The notes: generated by a model from the letters alone, not told the origin. Positions 1 through 6,685 are shown, counted from the first letter of the stretch. The stretch is DNA of 7,685 nucleotides from Planctomycetota bacterium (GCA_021826605.1 JAKAZF010000115.1:1-7685), one strand, 5' to 3'. Made by a program: numbers and translations.

Positions 1-447
1 AATAGTTCATCCACACCGGCAATATTCAGCGGCAGCGGTGATGCGTTGACTTTGGCTTTCAGCAGCAGTGCGAACCTTGGAACCATTTCTACTCTTGGAA
101 GTTTGGTCAGTAACGGCCTGGGCGCAACGACGTTGTATGGCGATATTACCACCAGCGGTGTCCAGAGCTACAACGGAACCGTATCACTTGCAGCGGCGTC
201 CATTACCCTGACCGGCACGACGCTAAATAGTTCATCCACACCGGCAATATTCAGCGGCAGCGGTGATACATTGACGCTACACTTCAGCAGCAGCGCGAAT
301 CTGGGTGTTATCACCACACTAGGCAGCCTGGCAGACACGGGTTCGGGGACAACCACACTTAACGGCAATATTACCACCGGCGGAAATCAGAGTTATAGTA
401 CGCCCGTAGGAATAAACTCCGCCTTAACTTTAACAGGGGCAAGCTTG
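1..447 (+). repeat. Tandem in-frame 75-codon repeats of the adhesin
   Basis: Bases 1-42 recur exactly at 226-267, a period of 225 nt or 75 codons. Similarity continues through each unit: FSSSANLG, then TLGSL, then a TTL-x-G-x-ITT motif, QSY and LTG. The second unit ends near 447. A third, diverged unit starts at 448 with LNPSPSAAAVF in place of LNSSSTPAIF. The first unit is already in mid-array at base 1, so more copies probably lie upstream. Such repeats usually form successive coils of a beta-helix, which is family knowledge and not shown here. Confidence 0.85.
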
Positions 448-2385
448 AATCCGTCTCCAAGTGCGGCGGCGGTATTCATCGGCGCTGGAACGCCGTCACT
501 GATACTGGATTTTACCCAGTCATACAATGTGAACTTGGGTGCATCGGGTGGTTTGGCCTCATTGGATTTGGGTGTGCCATCAACGGTTCCTGTCCGTATC
601 CTGACAAGCACGGCTTTAAGTTATCCCCTGGCCGTCACTGGAACGGTTACGGTTGGTCAAAACAGCGATCCAGCAGGAAGCGTAATCACCCTCACTGGTT
701 CCTCCTTTAAATTTGGGAGTTCTTTTGATGCGGCAAGTCCCAATGACGCTGTCATTTTCGCCGCCTTGGGCGGAACGGCAAGCAGCGTGGAATTCGACGG
801 TGTCGTCGGCGGCAGTAGCACGAATCCTGATCTCGCATCATTGGCTGTTCAAGAAACAGCCACCGTCAACGGCGGGGCAGTCAACACCATTAATGACCAG
901 ATTTATACCGGCGCTGTCAGAATCAATAATAATGGGACAACCACCTTAACCAGCGTGCAGGGCGGGATCGCAGAAGATGGCGGAATCAGTTCAACCGGAA
1001 GTATTACGCTGTCGCCGAATTCGGCGCTCATGGTGCCCAATCCGGATCCGATTCTTGGAGCCGGTGCAACGACCGGGGATTTTCGCCCGCAAAACTACCT
1101 CACGATTAACGGCAATATAACCGCTGCCGGAACCGTCGCGTTGGCACCCAATGCCCCGACGTATAACGGCACAAGCAATCCGATCCCCGATGCCGCGACA
1201 ATTATTACAACCCTTCAATCCGGAACCGTTGCGGTCACTGGTCAGAATATCTACATGGGTATGGGGCAAAAGTGGACATCGCTGACCGGCCTGAGCCTCA
1301 GTGCGATCGGCGGAACCGTTGAGCTCGGTGATGTCAACGTCGTGGGTACAATCGCCGTTAATGCCGGTACCATCGACATGCTTTTGCGTCCCGCCGGATC
1401 ACAACTGGTGCCGGGAATTTCATCAGGGGTGTTAGGATTGCATATCAATACGCCCGGTTCGGAAGGGGTGGATATTGTGGCCAACACCATCAATTTAACC
1501 GGCCGCATTGTTCCCGTCGGAGCCGGAGCCGATTACGCACCCCAGTATGCCTATGGGCCTGGCGGTACGGTCACGGGCAGTATCACGCCCATTTCGTCTG
1601 GAGTTCACTTTTATGGTGTCAATGTATTACCGTCCACTCTTCTGGCTTCCGGAATCGCTAATGGTCGATTAACCACCTATTACCTGGATCTGAAGGCCAG
1701 CGGGCCATCGGTCTCGAATGTAACCGTGGCTGTCACGCCCATCATTCCGCCGCCGCCGCCGCAATTTAATTCGGTCGTGGTGCTGTCCTCGGAGCAGCGG
1801 CAGATTCTGCGTGAAGCCGGCATTAATGCCCGTAACACCTCCATTGATAACCTTCTAAACCTGGTTGGCGGAAAAGCGGTATTTAATGACATTCCCACCA
1901 GCGATGGAATGATTATCGTGCACCCCACGCTCCTGGATTATTATGTCACCACCAGTCGCTTGCCCTACCAGCAGACCAGGGATTTTATCGCGCTGTACCG
2001 TGACGTGTTCCTGGCCCCGGTGATCAATCCGAAGACCCATCAATCCGAGCTGGATAAAAAGGGCAATGTGATTTATCGGTCAAAACGCACGGAACTTCAT
2101 GTGCTGTTCCGCAACTCCTTTAGCGATTATTCCAAAGTCGTGGGAGCAGCGCACGCCACAGCGCTGGGCTTCCGCCTCTGGCTGGAAAAGACGCCCAGCC
2201 AGCTCAAGGCGCTGCAAACATTAAATCAATTGCGAGCGCTTTTAGGACAAGCGCGGGGGCTTGGCCTGACATCGGTGGAATTGCGATTATCACACAGTAC
2301 CATTTTAGCGGAGTTGAATCCTCAAGCGCTGTCCGAACGACAGTTTGAGGAAACGGTTCTGGGACGCAAGCTCTCAAATTTGTGA
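1..2385 (+). CDS. Filamentous-haemagglutinin-like beta-repeat surface protein, 3' part
   Basis: The reading frame is open from base 1 to the TGA at 2383-2385, so this is the last 794 codons of a gene that begins outside the window; the TTG at 46 is internal to a repeat and is not a start. Codons 1 to about 560 are rich in Thr, Ser, Gly, Asn and Val, in short beta-strand repeats such as TTLNGNITTGGNQSY and VEFDGVVGG. This is typical of beta-helical filamentous adhesins, for example two-partner-secretion exoproteins. A proline run (codons 583-587) leads to a charged, probably helical C-terminal domain (codons about 590-794) ending in KLSNL. I see no autotransporter barrel, LPXTG or PEP-CTERM signal. 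By inference it is an exported adhesin or contact protein. The secretion route is unknown because the N-terminus is missing. The tssA gene starts 73 nt downstream on the same strand; a functional link with the T6SS is speculative. Confidence 0.8.
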   Translation, partial: NSSSTPAIFSGSGDALTLAFSSSANLGTISTLGSLVSNGLGATTLYGDITTSGVQSYNGTVSLAAASITLTGTTLNSSSTPAIFSGSGDTLTLHFSSSANLGVITTLGSLADTGSGTTTLNGNITTGGNQSYSTPVGINSALTLTGASLNPSPSAAAVFIGAGTPSLILDFTQSYNVNLGASGGLASLDLGVPSTVPVRILTSTALSYPLAVTGTVTVGQNSDPAGSVITLTGSSFKFGSSFDAASPNDAVIFAALGGTASSVEFDGVVGGSSTNPDLASLAVQETATVNGGAVNTINDQIYTGAVRINNNGTTTLTSVQGGIAEDGGISSTGSITLSPNSALMVPNPDPILGAGATTGDFRPQNYLTINGNITAAGTVALAPNAPTYNGTSNPIPDAATIITTLQSGTVAVTGQNIYMGMGQKWTSLTGLSLSAIGGTVELGDVNVVGTIAVNAGTIDMLLRPAGSQLVPGISSGVLGLHINTPGSEGVDIVANTINLTGRIVPVGAGADYAPQYAYGPGGTVTGSITPISSGVHFYGVNVLPSTLLASGIANGRLTTYYLDLKASGPSVSNVTVAVTPIIPPPPPQFNSVVVLSSEQRQILREAGINARNTSIDNLLNLVGGKAVFNDIPTSDGMIIVHPTLLDYYVTTSRLPYQQTRDFIALYRDVFLAPVINPKTHQSELDKKGNVIYRSKRTELHVLFRNSFSDYSKVVGAAHATALGFRLWLEKTPSQLKALQTLNQLRALLGQARGLGLTSVELRLSHSTILAELNPQALSERQFEETVLGRKLSNL
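1771..2385 (+). other. Uncharacterised C-terminal domain of the adhesin
   Basis: Directly after the proline hinge (1747-1761) the composition changes sharply from beta-repeat (T/S/G/N) to charged and amphipathic, with helical-looking segments: SSEQRQILREAGI, QQTRDFIALYRDVFL, QLKALQTLNQLRALLGQAR and LSERQFEETVLG. The domain is about 205 residues long and has no obvious signal, transmembrane stretch or cysteine. I do not recognise the family. It could anchor the protein, be an intracellular or periplasmic retention tail, or be an exported effector-like tip; nothing in the sequence decides between these. Confidence 0.55.
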
Positions 2386-2404
2386 TCAGGATGGATTCAC
2401 CGGA

Positions 2405-2434
2405 TTGTCGGATTTTTGTTTTGCGGTATATACT
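2405..2434 (+). promoter_or_regulatory. Possible sigma-70-like promoter for tssA
   Basis: TTGTCG at 2405-2410 and TATACT at 2429-2434 are separated by 18 nt in the 73-nt gap between the adhesin and tssA, about 25 nt before the tssA ATG. The match is moderate, and AT-rich gaps give such matches by chance. If real, tssA would start its own transcript. I see no convincing terminator for the adhesin gene in this gap. Confidence 0.3.
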
Positions 2435-2458
2435 TCCATGAAAATAAAGGGTCGTTAA

Positions 2459-3538
2459 ATGTCTGATCTGAATATACAACAATTGCTGCAACCGGTGACC
2501 GCTGACCGTCCCTGCGGGGAAGATTTATCCTACGACCCCGACTTTATGGAACTTGAACGCCTGATTCAGGGCACACCTGAACGGGAAATGGGTGATGTAA
2601 AGATCGCGGCTGAAGAACCGGATTGGCGTGATATTTCCCGGCGCTGTCAGGAGTTGCTGGCTCGCACGCGGGATTTGCGGATCATGGTATATCTGACCCT
2701 GGCGGAATTAAAATTGCGCGGTGCACCGGGCTTTCGCGATGGGATTGTGTTGATCCAGAAAAGTGTCGAGTCCTTATGGCCGACGATTTATCCGGCGCTG
2801 GATCCGGATGATAACAATGACCCCACATTCCGCGTGAACGCCATCGCTGCCATGTCTCCGCAAGGCGATGTGTATGGTGACCTTCTGAAGTTTCCGGACC
2901 GTCTTAGAAGCATGGTCCTGGCCGACTCTAAACAAATTGGCCGCATTTGTCTGCGGGACATTCTTATTTCCAACGGCGAATTAACCGCCCCGGAGGGCGA
3001 AGCAAAAAAGGACCCCAGCATCATCGAGGCAGCCTTTAAGTCCGCCAATCCGGAATCTCTCGCCTTAATTTCCCGCGCGGTTGATGAAGCCGTGGCGGCA
3101 TGGGATGCCATGGACGCTGCCTTAACAGCCAATGTCCCGGTCGGTCACGCGGTGGATCTGCAGGGCAGCCGAAAGATTCTTGCCGCCATTCAGGCCGCTA
3201 TGCGCCGGCAAGCAGGTCAGGGAGAAAACAGTGGCGCTGCTAATCCGACAGGTGGCCCCGGTGCGGCGAGTACGCCGGGTGTAATGACACCGGCCACGGC
3301 CCATAAGACCGGCGGTGCCTCAGCCGGTCCGATTACGTCGAGAGCGGACTGCAATCGAGCCATCGACGAAATCTGTAGATTCCTGGAAGTTACCGAACCC
3401 TCCAGCCCGGTTCCATTATTATTAAAGCGGGCGCAGCGTTTGATCGATAAGAACTTCATCGATGTAATATCCGATCTCTCGCCGGAGACGCTGGCAGCGA
3501 TCAGAGCGCTGGCAGGATTGGCTAAGGATGGGGAATAA
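2459..3538 (+). CDS. tssA: Type VI secretion system protein TssA (ImpA family)
   Basis: This is a 359-residue TssA, a cytoplasmic T6SS protein that in studied systems acts at the baseplate or at the distal end of the growing sheath and tube. The N-terminal ImpA domain is plain: PCGEDLSYDPDF at residues 18-29, EPDWRDI at 53-59, and the helical stretch around DLRIMVYLTLAELKLRGAPGFRDGI near 73-98. A Gly/Ala/Pro/Thr-rich linker (about 248-294) leads to a short C-terminal domain with EPSSPVPLLLKRAQRLI and DVISDLSPETL, the conserved TssA C-terminal signature. That form resembles the short-tailed TssA class, judged by eye. The start is supported by AAAGGG at 2446-2451, 7 nt before ATG. It is the first T6SS gene here and is followed by a 133-nt gap before tssB. 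Length and motifs look intact. Confidence 0.94.
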   Translation: MSDLNIQQLLQPVTADRPCGEDLSYDPDFMELERLIQGTPEREMGDVKIAAEEPDWRDISRRCQELLARTRDLRIMVYLTLAELKLRGAPGFRDGIVLIQKSVESLWPTIYPALDPDDNNDPTFRVNAIAAMSPQGDVYGDLLKFPDRLRSMVLADSKQIGRICLRDILISNGELTAPEGEAKKDPSIIEAAFKSANPESLALISRAVDEAVAAWDAMDAALTANVPVGHAVDLQGSRKILAAIQAAMRRQAGQGENSGAANPTGGPGAASTPGVMTPATAHKTGGASAGPITSRADCNRAIDEICRFLEVTEPSSPVPLLLKRAQRLIDKNFIDVISDLSPETLAAIRALAGLAKDGE

Positions 3539-3671
3539 AAAGGTGATTTTGTTAATCTCTTACCACGCGGGCTTGACTTGATTTGCTCCTTAGGGTAAGT
3601 TAAAAAATCAATAATTGGGGTATATATTTTGTGCGGCATTTTCGCACGGGCAATTTTGATGGAGCTGTCCT
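3539..3671 (+). promoter_or_regulatory. tssA-tssB intergenic leader with a hairpin and weak promoter-like boxes
   Basis: This 133-nt gap holds a perfect 5-bp hairpin, GTGCG (3631-3635) and CGCAC (3643-3647) around a 7-nt loop, ending 24 nt before the tssB ATG. Promoter-like boxes are present but weak: TTAAAA (3600-3605), 17 nt, TATATT (3623-3628); and TTGACT (3573-3578), 17 nt, TAAGTT (3596-3601). The hairpin has no T-run directly after it, so it is not a typical intrinsic terminator. The gap is long for adjacent structural genes, which suggests a separate tssB start or leader control. Confidence 0.35.
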
Positions 3672-4172
3672 ATGGCTAAGGCAAGCAGTCAGAAGTTTAT
3701 CGCTCGCAATCGCGCACCTCGGGTTCAAATCGAATATGACCTGGAACTTTACGGGTCGGAAAAGAAAATAAATCTTCCCTTCGTCATGGGCGTCATGGCT
3801 GATCTTTCAGGCAACCCCGCTGAAGCGCTTCCCGGCGTAGACCAGCGCAAGTTCCTTGAAATCGACGTGGATAATTTTGACGAACGCATGAAAGCCGCCA
3901 AGCCACGTGTGGCGTTTCAGGTCTCTAACAAACTTTCGGGTGAAGGCAACATGCCCGTTGAGTTGACCTTTGACAGCATGGACGATTTTTCGCCCGCCGC
4001 CGTGGCCCGCAAGGTTGAGCCGCTGCGGAAATTGCTGGAAGCCCGCACCCAATTGGCGAATCTGCTGACCTACATGGATGGCAAAGCCAATGCGGAAGAA
4101 TTGCTGGGTAAGGCATTGAAAGACCCTGCGTTGCTTCAAGCTCTGGCCGGTGCTCCCAAACAACCGTCCTGA
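3672..4172 (+). CDS. tssB: Type VI secretion system contractile sheath small subunit TssB (VipA/ImpB)
   Basis: TssB is the small subunit of the T6SS sheath. It interlaces with TssC to form the cytoplasmic tubule whose contraction drives the Hcp tube outward. The 166-residue length is normal for the family. Family hallmarks are visible: PRVQIEYDLELYG at residues 16-28, LPFVMGVMADLSG at 35-47, RKFLEIDVDNFD at 59-70, and VELTFDSMDDFSP at 96-108, followed by the C-terminal helices ending in LLGKALKDPALLQALAG. The start is fixed by GGAG at 3661-3664, 7 nt before ATG. tssC follows after a 50-nt gap, the usual pairing of two proteins needed in equal numbers. In TagJ-bearing systems a helix of TssB is the binding site for TagJ, and tagJ is present downstream. 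Confidence 0.96.
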   Translation: MAKASSQKFIARNRAPRVQIEYDLELYGSEKKINLPFVMGVMADLSGNPAEALPGVDQRKFLEIDVDNFDERMKAAKPRVAFQVSNKLSGEGNMPVELTFDSMDDFSPAAVARKVEPLRKLLEARTQLANLLTYMDGKANAEELLGKALKDPALLQALAGAPKQPS

Positions 4173-4222
4173 TTCCATTGGCTTTACGATTCTGATATTT
4201 CCTACATACAGGAGGCCAGAAA

Positions 4223-5725
4223 ATGGCGGAACCAACACAAGCTCAATCCGCAGCGGCACCCGCGGCGGCGACAGTTGAATTAAATGAATTTGATTCGCTG
4301 TTAAAAAAAGAGTTCAAGCCCAAGACCGACGGCGTAGCCGAACAAATCAAAACTGCGGTGCAGACACTGGCTCAGCAGGCCCTGGAAGGAACATCGCTGA
4401 TTTCTGATGATGTGGTGCGCTCCATTGAAGCCATCATCGCCCAACTGGACGCCAAACTCACGGAACAGGTCAATGAAATCATTCACCATGAGGCGTTCCG
4501 GTCGCTTGAGGGGACATGGCGCGGTCTGCACCATCTGGTGAATAATACGGAAACGGATGAAACCCTGAAAATCCGGGTCATGAACATCTCCAAAAAGGAT
4601 GTGGGCAAGACTATTAAAAAATTCAAGGGCACCGCATGGGATCAAAGCCCGCTTTTCAAAAAGCTCTATGAAGATGAATTCGGCAGCCCCGGCGGCGAAC
4701 CCTATGGTTGCCTGATTGGTGATTACTATTTTGATCACTCTCCCCCCGATGTTGAAATTCTGGCCGGAATGGCCCAGATCGCAGCGGCGGCCCATGCGCC
4801 GTTTATTTCCGGTACCGCGCCCAGCCTCATGAATATGGATTCCTGGCAGCAAGTCGGTGACGCCCGTGATCTGACAAAAATTTTCCAGACCCCGGATTAT
4901 GCGCCATGGAGGTCCCTGCGAAAATCGGATGATGCCCGGTATATCGGATTAACCATGCCGCGGTTTCTTTCCCGCATTCCTTATGGCTCCAAAACCAATC
5001 CCGTGGAAGAATTCGCCTACGAAGAAGATACGGGCAAGGCGGATCATAATAAATACACCTGGTCCAATGCCGCCTTCGCCATGGGTGTTAATATCAATCG
5101 GGCATTTAAGCTTTATGGCTGGTGCTCCCGCATCCGCGGCGTGGAGTCCGGCGGTATGGTTGAAGGCCTGCCGTGCCACACATTCCCCACCGATGACGGT
5201 GGCGTGGATATGAAGTGCCCAACGGAAATCGCCATTACCGATCGCCGCGAGGCCGAGCTGGCTAAAAACGGGTTAATGCCGCTGTCCCATTGGAAAAATA
5301 CGGACTATGCCGTATTTGTCGGTGCGCAATCCTTGCAGGAACCGGAAAAATATGCCGATGCGGACGCCACCGCCAATGCCAATCTAGCGGCCCGCATGCC
5401 GTATCTTTTCGCCACCTGTCGTTTCGCGCATTTCCTTAAGTGCATGGTCCGTGACAAGATCGGATCATTTAAGGAACGTTCGGATATGCAGCGCTGGCTC
5501 AATGAATGGATTATGCAATATGTTGATGCGTCGCCCGCGACATCCAGTGAAGAATACAAAGCTTCCCATCCGTTGGCGGCCGCAGAAGTAACCGTTGAGG
5601 AAGTAGAAGGTAATCCAGGTTATTACCGCTCGAAGTTTTTCCTCAGGCCGCACTACCAGTTGGAGGGCCTGACCGTTTCATTGCGATTGGTCAGCAAACT
5701 TCCGTCGGTCAAGAGCGGCGGATAA
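4223..5725 (+). CDS. tssC: Type VI secretion system contractile sheath large subunit TssC (VipB/ImpC)
   Basis: TssC is the large sheath subunit, which with TssB builds the contractile cylinder that ClpV later disassembles. The 500-residue length is typical. Clear family motifs run in order: FRSLEGTWRGLHHLV (about residues 92-106), LIGDYYFDH (164-172), NINRAFKLYGW followed by CSRIRGVESGG (301-311), ITDRREAELAKNGLMPLSHW in the distal third, and RSKFFLRPHYQLEGL (from 469) near the end. The first 40 residues are Ala/Pro/Gln-rich and then become the helical segment EFDSLLKKEF, in the region that carries the ClpV-contacting helix in studied TssC proteins; that role here is inference. The start has a full AGGAGG at 4210-4215, 7 nt upstream, the strongest ribosome binding site in the window and fitting for an abundant protein. 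No frameshift or missing motif was seen. Confidence 0.97.
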   Translation: MAEPTQAQSAAAPAAATVELNEFDSLLKKEFKPKTDGVAEQIKTAVQTLAQQALEGTSLISDDVVRSIEAIIAQLDAKLTEQVNEIIHHEAFRSLEGTWRGLHHLVNNTETDETLKIRVMNISKKDVGKTIKKFKGTAWDQSPLFKKLYEDEFGSPGGEPYGCLIGDYYFDHSPPDVEILAGMAQIAAAAHAPFISGTAPSLMNMDSWQQVGDARDLTKIFQTPDYAPWRSLRKSDDARYIGLTMPRFLSRIPYGSKTNPVEEFAYEEDTGKADHNKYTWSNAAFAMGVNINRAFKLYGWCSRIRGVESGGMVEGLPCHTFPTDDGGVDMKCPTEIAITDRREAELAKNGLMPLSHWKNTDYAVFVGAQSLQEPEKYADADATANANLAARMPYLFATCRFAHFLKCMVRDKIGSFKERSDMQRWLNEWIMQYVDASPATSSEEYKASHPLAAAEVTVEEVEGNPGYYRSKFFLRPHYQLEGLTVSLRLVSKLPSVKSGG

Positions 5726-5747
5726 ATCTGATTATTGCACAGGTGTT

Positions 5748-5806
5748 TTTTGGACAGGCATGTTCTGATACGTCGTCAGAGCTGCAAGCTGTCAGCTAGT
5801 CCAAGG
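5748..5806 (+). promoter_or_regulatory. Potential three-way-junction RNA leader upstream of hcp
   Basis: An outer stem, TTGGAC (5750-5755) with GTCCAA (5799-5804), can extend by two G-U pairs. It encloses a hairpin TCTGA (5764-5768) / TCAGA (5776-5780) and a second one, GCTG (5781-5784) / CAGC (5793-5796). All stems are perfect but short, and the second hairpin has an alternative pairing (AGCT at 5780-5783 with AGCT at 5787-5790). A TATAAA box at 5819-5824 lies between this structure and the hcp ribosome binding site. It could be an mRNA-processing or stability element between tssC and hcp. This is inferred from pairing only. Confidence 0.35.
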
Positions 5807-5847
5807 ATGCCGTGTTGCTATAAAGCTTTTTTGAAAGGAGCTTAACT

Positions 5848-6342
5848 ATGGCGTTCGATGCATATCTGAAAATTGATGGAATTGATGGTGAATCCACCTC
5901 AAAGGGAATGGAAAAGCAAATTGAAATTGAATCTTTTTCCTGGGGATTAAGCAATTCCGCGACGGTCGGCAGTCAATCTGGTGGAATCAGCAGCGGCAAG
6001 GCCAACATCTCCGCTTTCACGATCGTGAAAGCCATTGATAAGGCCAGCCCGAATCTGATGCTTGCCGGCTGTGACGGCAGCCATCTGAAAAGTGCCACGG
6101 TGACATTTCGCAAATCGACTGGTTCCTCGGGCCAAAAACCCTTTGAGATTTTGAAGTTCACAGATTGTATGGTCTCGTCCTATCAGGTATCCGGCGTCAC
6201 CGGCGGCAATGACACGCTGCGCGAAAGCGTCAGCTTTGAATTCGGAAAAGTGGATATGGAATATTACACCCAGAAGTCCGATGGTTCGACGTCAAAAGCC
6301 GGCAATACCAGTTGGGACCGCACCAAAAATGCGAAGGGCTGA
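5848..6342 (+). CDS. hcp: Hcp family type VI secretion system tube protein (TssD)
   Basis: Hcp forms hexameric rings that stack inside the TssBC sheath as the expelled tube, and it also serves as a chaperone or carrier for some effectors. The 164-residue length and motifs fit the Hcp1 family: AFDAYLKIDGIDGES at the N-terminus, IESFSWGLSNS around residues 27-37, KAIDKASPNLMLAGCDG at 61-76, ATVTFRKS, and the C-terminal strand FEFGKVDMEYYTQKSDGS followed by W. No extra C-terminal effector domain is fused; the protein ends at NAKG. AAGGAG at 5835-5840 lies 7 nt before ATG. Unlike the tightly packed genes that follow, hcp is flanked by a structured 122-nt upstream gap and a terminator-like hairpin downstream. 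That suggests independent tuning of this high-copy protein. Confidence 0.96.
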   Translation: MAFDAYLKIDGIDGESTSKGMEKQIEIESFSWGLSNSATVGSQSGGISSGKANISAFTIVKAIDKASPNLMLAGCDGSHLKSATVTFRKSTGSSGQKPFEILKFTDCMVSSYQVSGVTGGNDTLRESVSFEFGKVDMEYYTQKSDGSTSKAGNTSWDRTKNAKG

Positions 6343-6412
6343 TGCAGCCTCAATCAGGAATTGCGCTTGGTGCAAACGCCCGTCGATGGATGGGAAGCTT
6401 GCAATCCAGCCT

Positions 6413-6460
6413 TCCGAAGATGCCGATGTGCGAAAGATGCCGTCGGCCTCTTCGGATTTT
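6413..6460 (+). terminator. Intrinsic terminator-like hairpin after hcp
   Basis: TCCGAAGATGCCGA (6413-6426) pairs with TCGGCCTCTTCGGA (6443-6456), giving 13 of 14 positions paired with a single mismatch (6421 against 6448). A T-run TTTT (6457-6460) follows directly, then ATATT. The loop is 16 nt and can shorten by two further pairs (6427-6442 and 6428-6441). It starts 71 nt after the hcp stop codon. It would end most transcripts after hcp, or act as a stable 3' end protecting hcp mRNA, with partial read-through to tagJ. Confidence 0.72.
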
Positions 6461-6517
6461 ATATTCCTGCGCCGGGCCTTTGGCTTTGATCTATAGCATT
6501 GTCTCACTTTCGGTGCG

Positions 6518-6620
6518 GGACGCCTGCGGGCATCGGCTGGCCGTAGCGGCTGCGGTCTGTGCGTAGTCGACAGCTATAATGCTGGTCGGAACCAAAGGAC
6601 AGGGCAACGGACGCCTGCGG
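6518..6620 (+). repeat. Pair of 12-nt direct repeats GGACGCCTGCGG
   Basis: Exact copies lie at 6518-6529 and 6609-6620, 91 nt apart, on either side of the TATAAT inverted repeat and in non-coding DNA. The bases outside the 12-mer differ. They may be binding sites, remnants of a dispersed GC-rich repeat, or chance. Confidence 0.4.
6568..6588 (+). promoter_or_regulatory. TATAAT box enclosed by an inverted repeat, possible tagJ promoter and operator
   Basis: A consensus -10 hexamer TATAAT lies at 6575-6580. It is flanked by CGACAGC (6568-6574) and GCTGGTCG (6581-6588), which pair with one bulged base. No good -35 box stands 16-18 nt upstream (TGCGGT at 6551-6556 is poor), and there is no extended TG motif. 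The box lies about 105 nt before the tagJ ATG and after the hcp terminator. It could be an activator-dependent or repressed promoter for tagJ-tssE onward, or a chance hairpin. Confidence 0.35.
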
Positions 6621-6685
6621 AAGCAATTCCGGCAGATGACGGTGGCGTATCAACGGCAGAGCACGCGAGCCTGGAGACTAAATCT

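Larger units (their letters stand above)
6343..6685 (+). other. 343-nt gap between hcp and tagJ
   Basis: No convincing gene was found here. The gap contains, in order, the terminator-like hairpin (6413-6460), a GC-rich stretch with the first copy of a 12-nt direct repeat GGACGCCTGCGG (6518-6529), a TATAAT box inside an inverted repeat (6568-6588), the second copy of the 12-mer (6609-6620), and the tagJ ribosome binding site GGAG (6673-6676). It is the largest non-coding stretch in the window and interrupts an otherwise operon-like array. Confidence 0.7.

Noticed and set aside
46..48. TTG as the start of the adhesin gene
   Set aside because: The same frame is open back to base 1 and bases 1-42 encode part of a repeat unit seen again at 226-267, so the gene begins upstream of the window.
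2386..2458. Terminator for the adhesin gene in front of the TTTTT run near 2412
   Set aside because: Only a 3-bp CCG/CGG pairing precedes the T-run, too weak to call a terminator.
3559..3599. CTTACC/GGTAAG stem as a tssA terminator
   Set aside because: It has only 6 bp with a 29-nt loop and is followed by A-rich rather than T-rich sequence on the + strand, so it lacks intrinsic terminator form.
3217..3639. 140-codon antisense ORF over the 3' end of tssA and the following gap
   Set aside because: It is a mirror of the tssA linker and C-terminal domain coding region with no family motif; low-complexity Gly/Ala/Pro codons create it.
4301..4852. 183-codon antisense ORF across tssC
   Set aside because: It lies fully inside the well-supported tssC gene on the opposite strand and shows no recognisable domain; it is a shadow of tssC codon usage.
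6342..6566. 74-codon ORF starting in a TGATG overlap with the hcp stop and containing a CxxC motif
   Set aside because: The terminator-like hairpin lies inside it, the only purine-rich site is 3 nt from the ATG, and the peptide resembles no family I know. It is more likely a chance frame.
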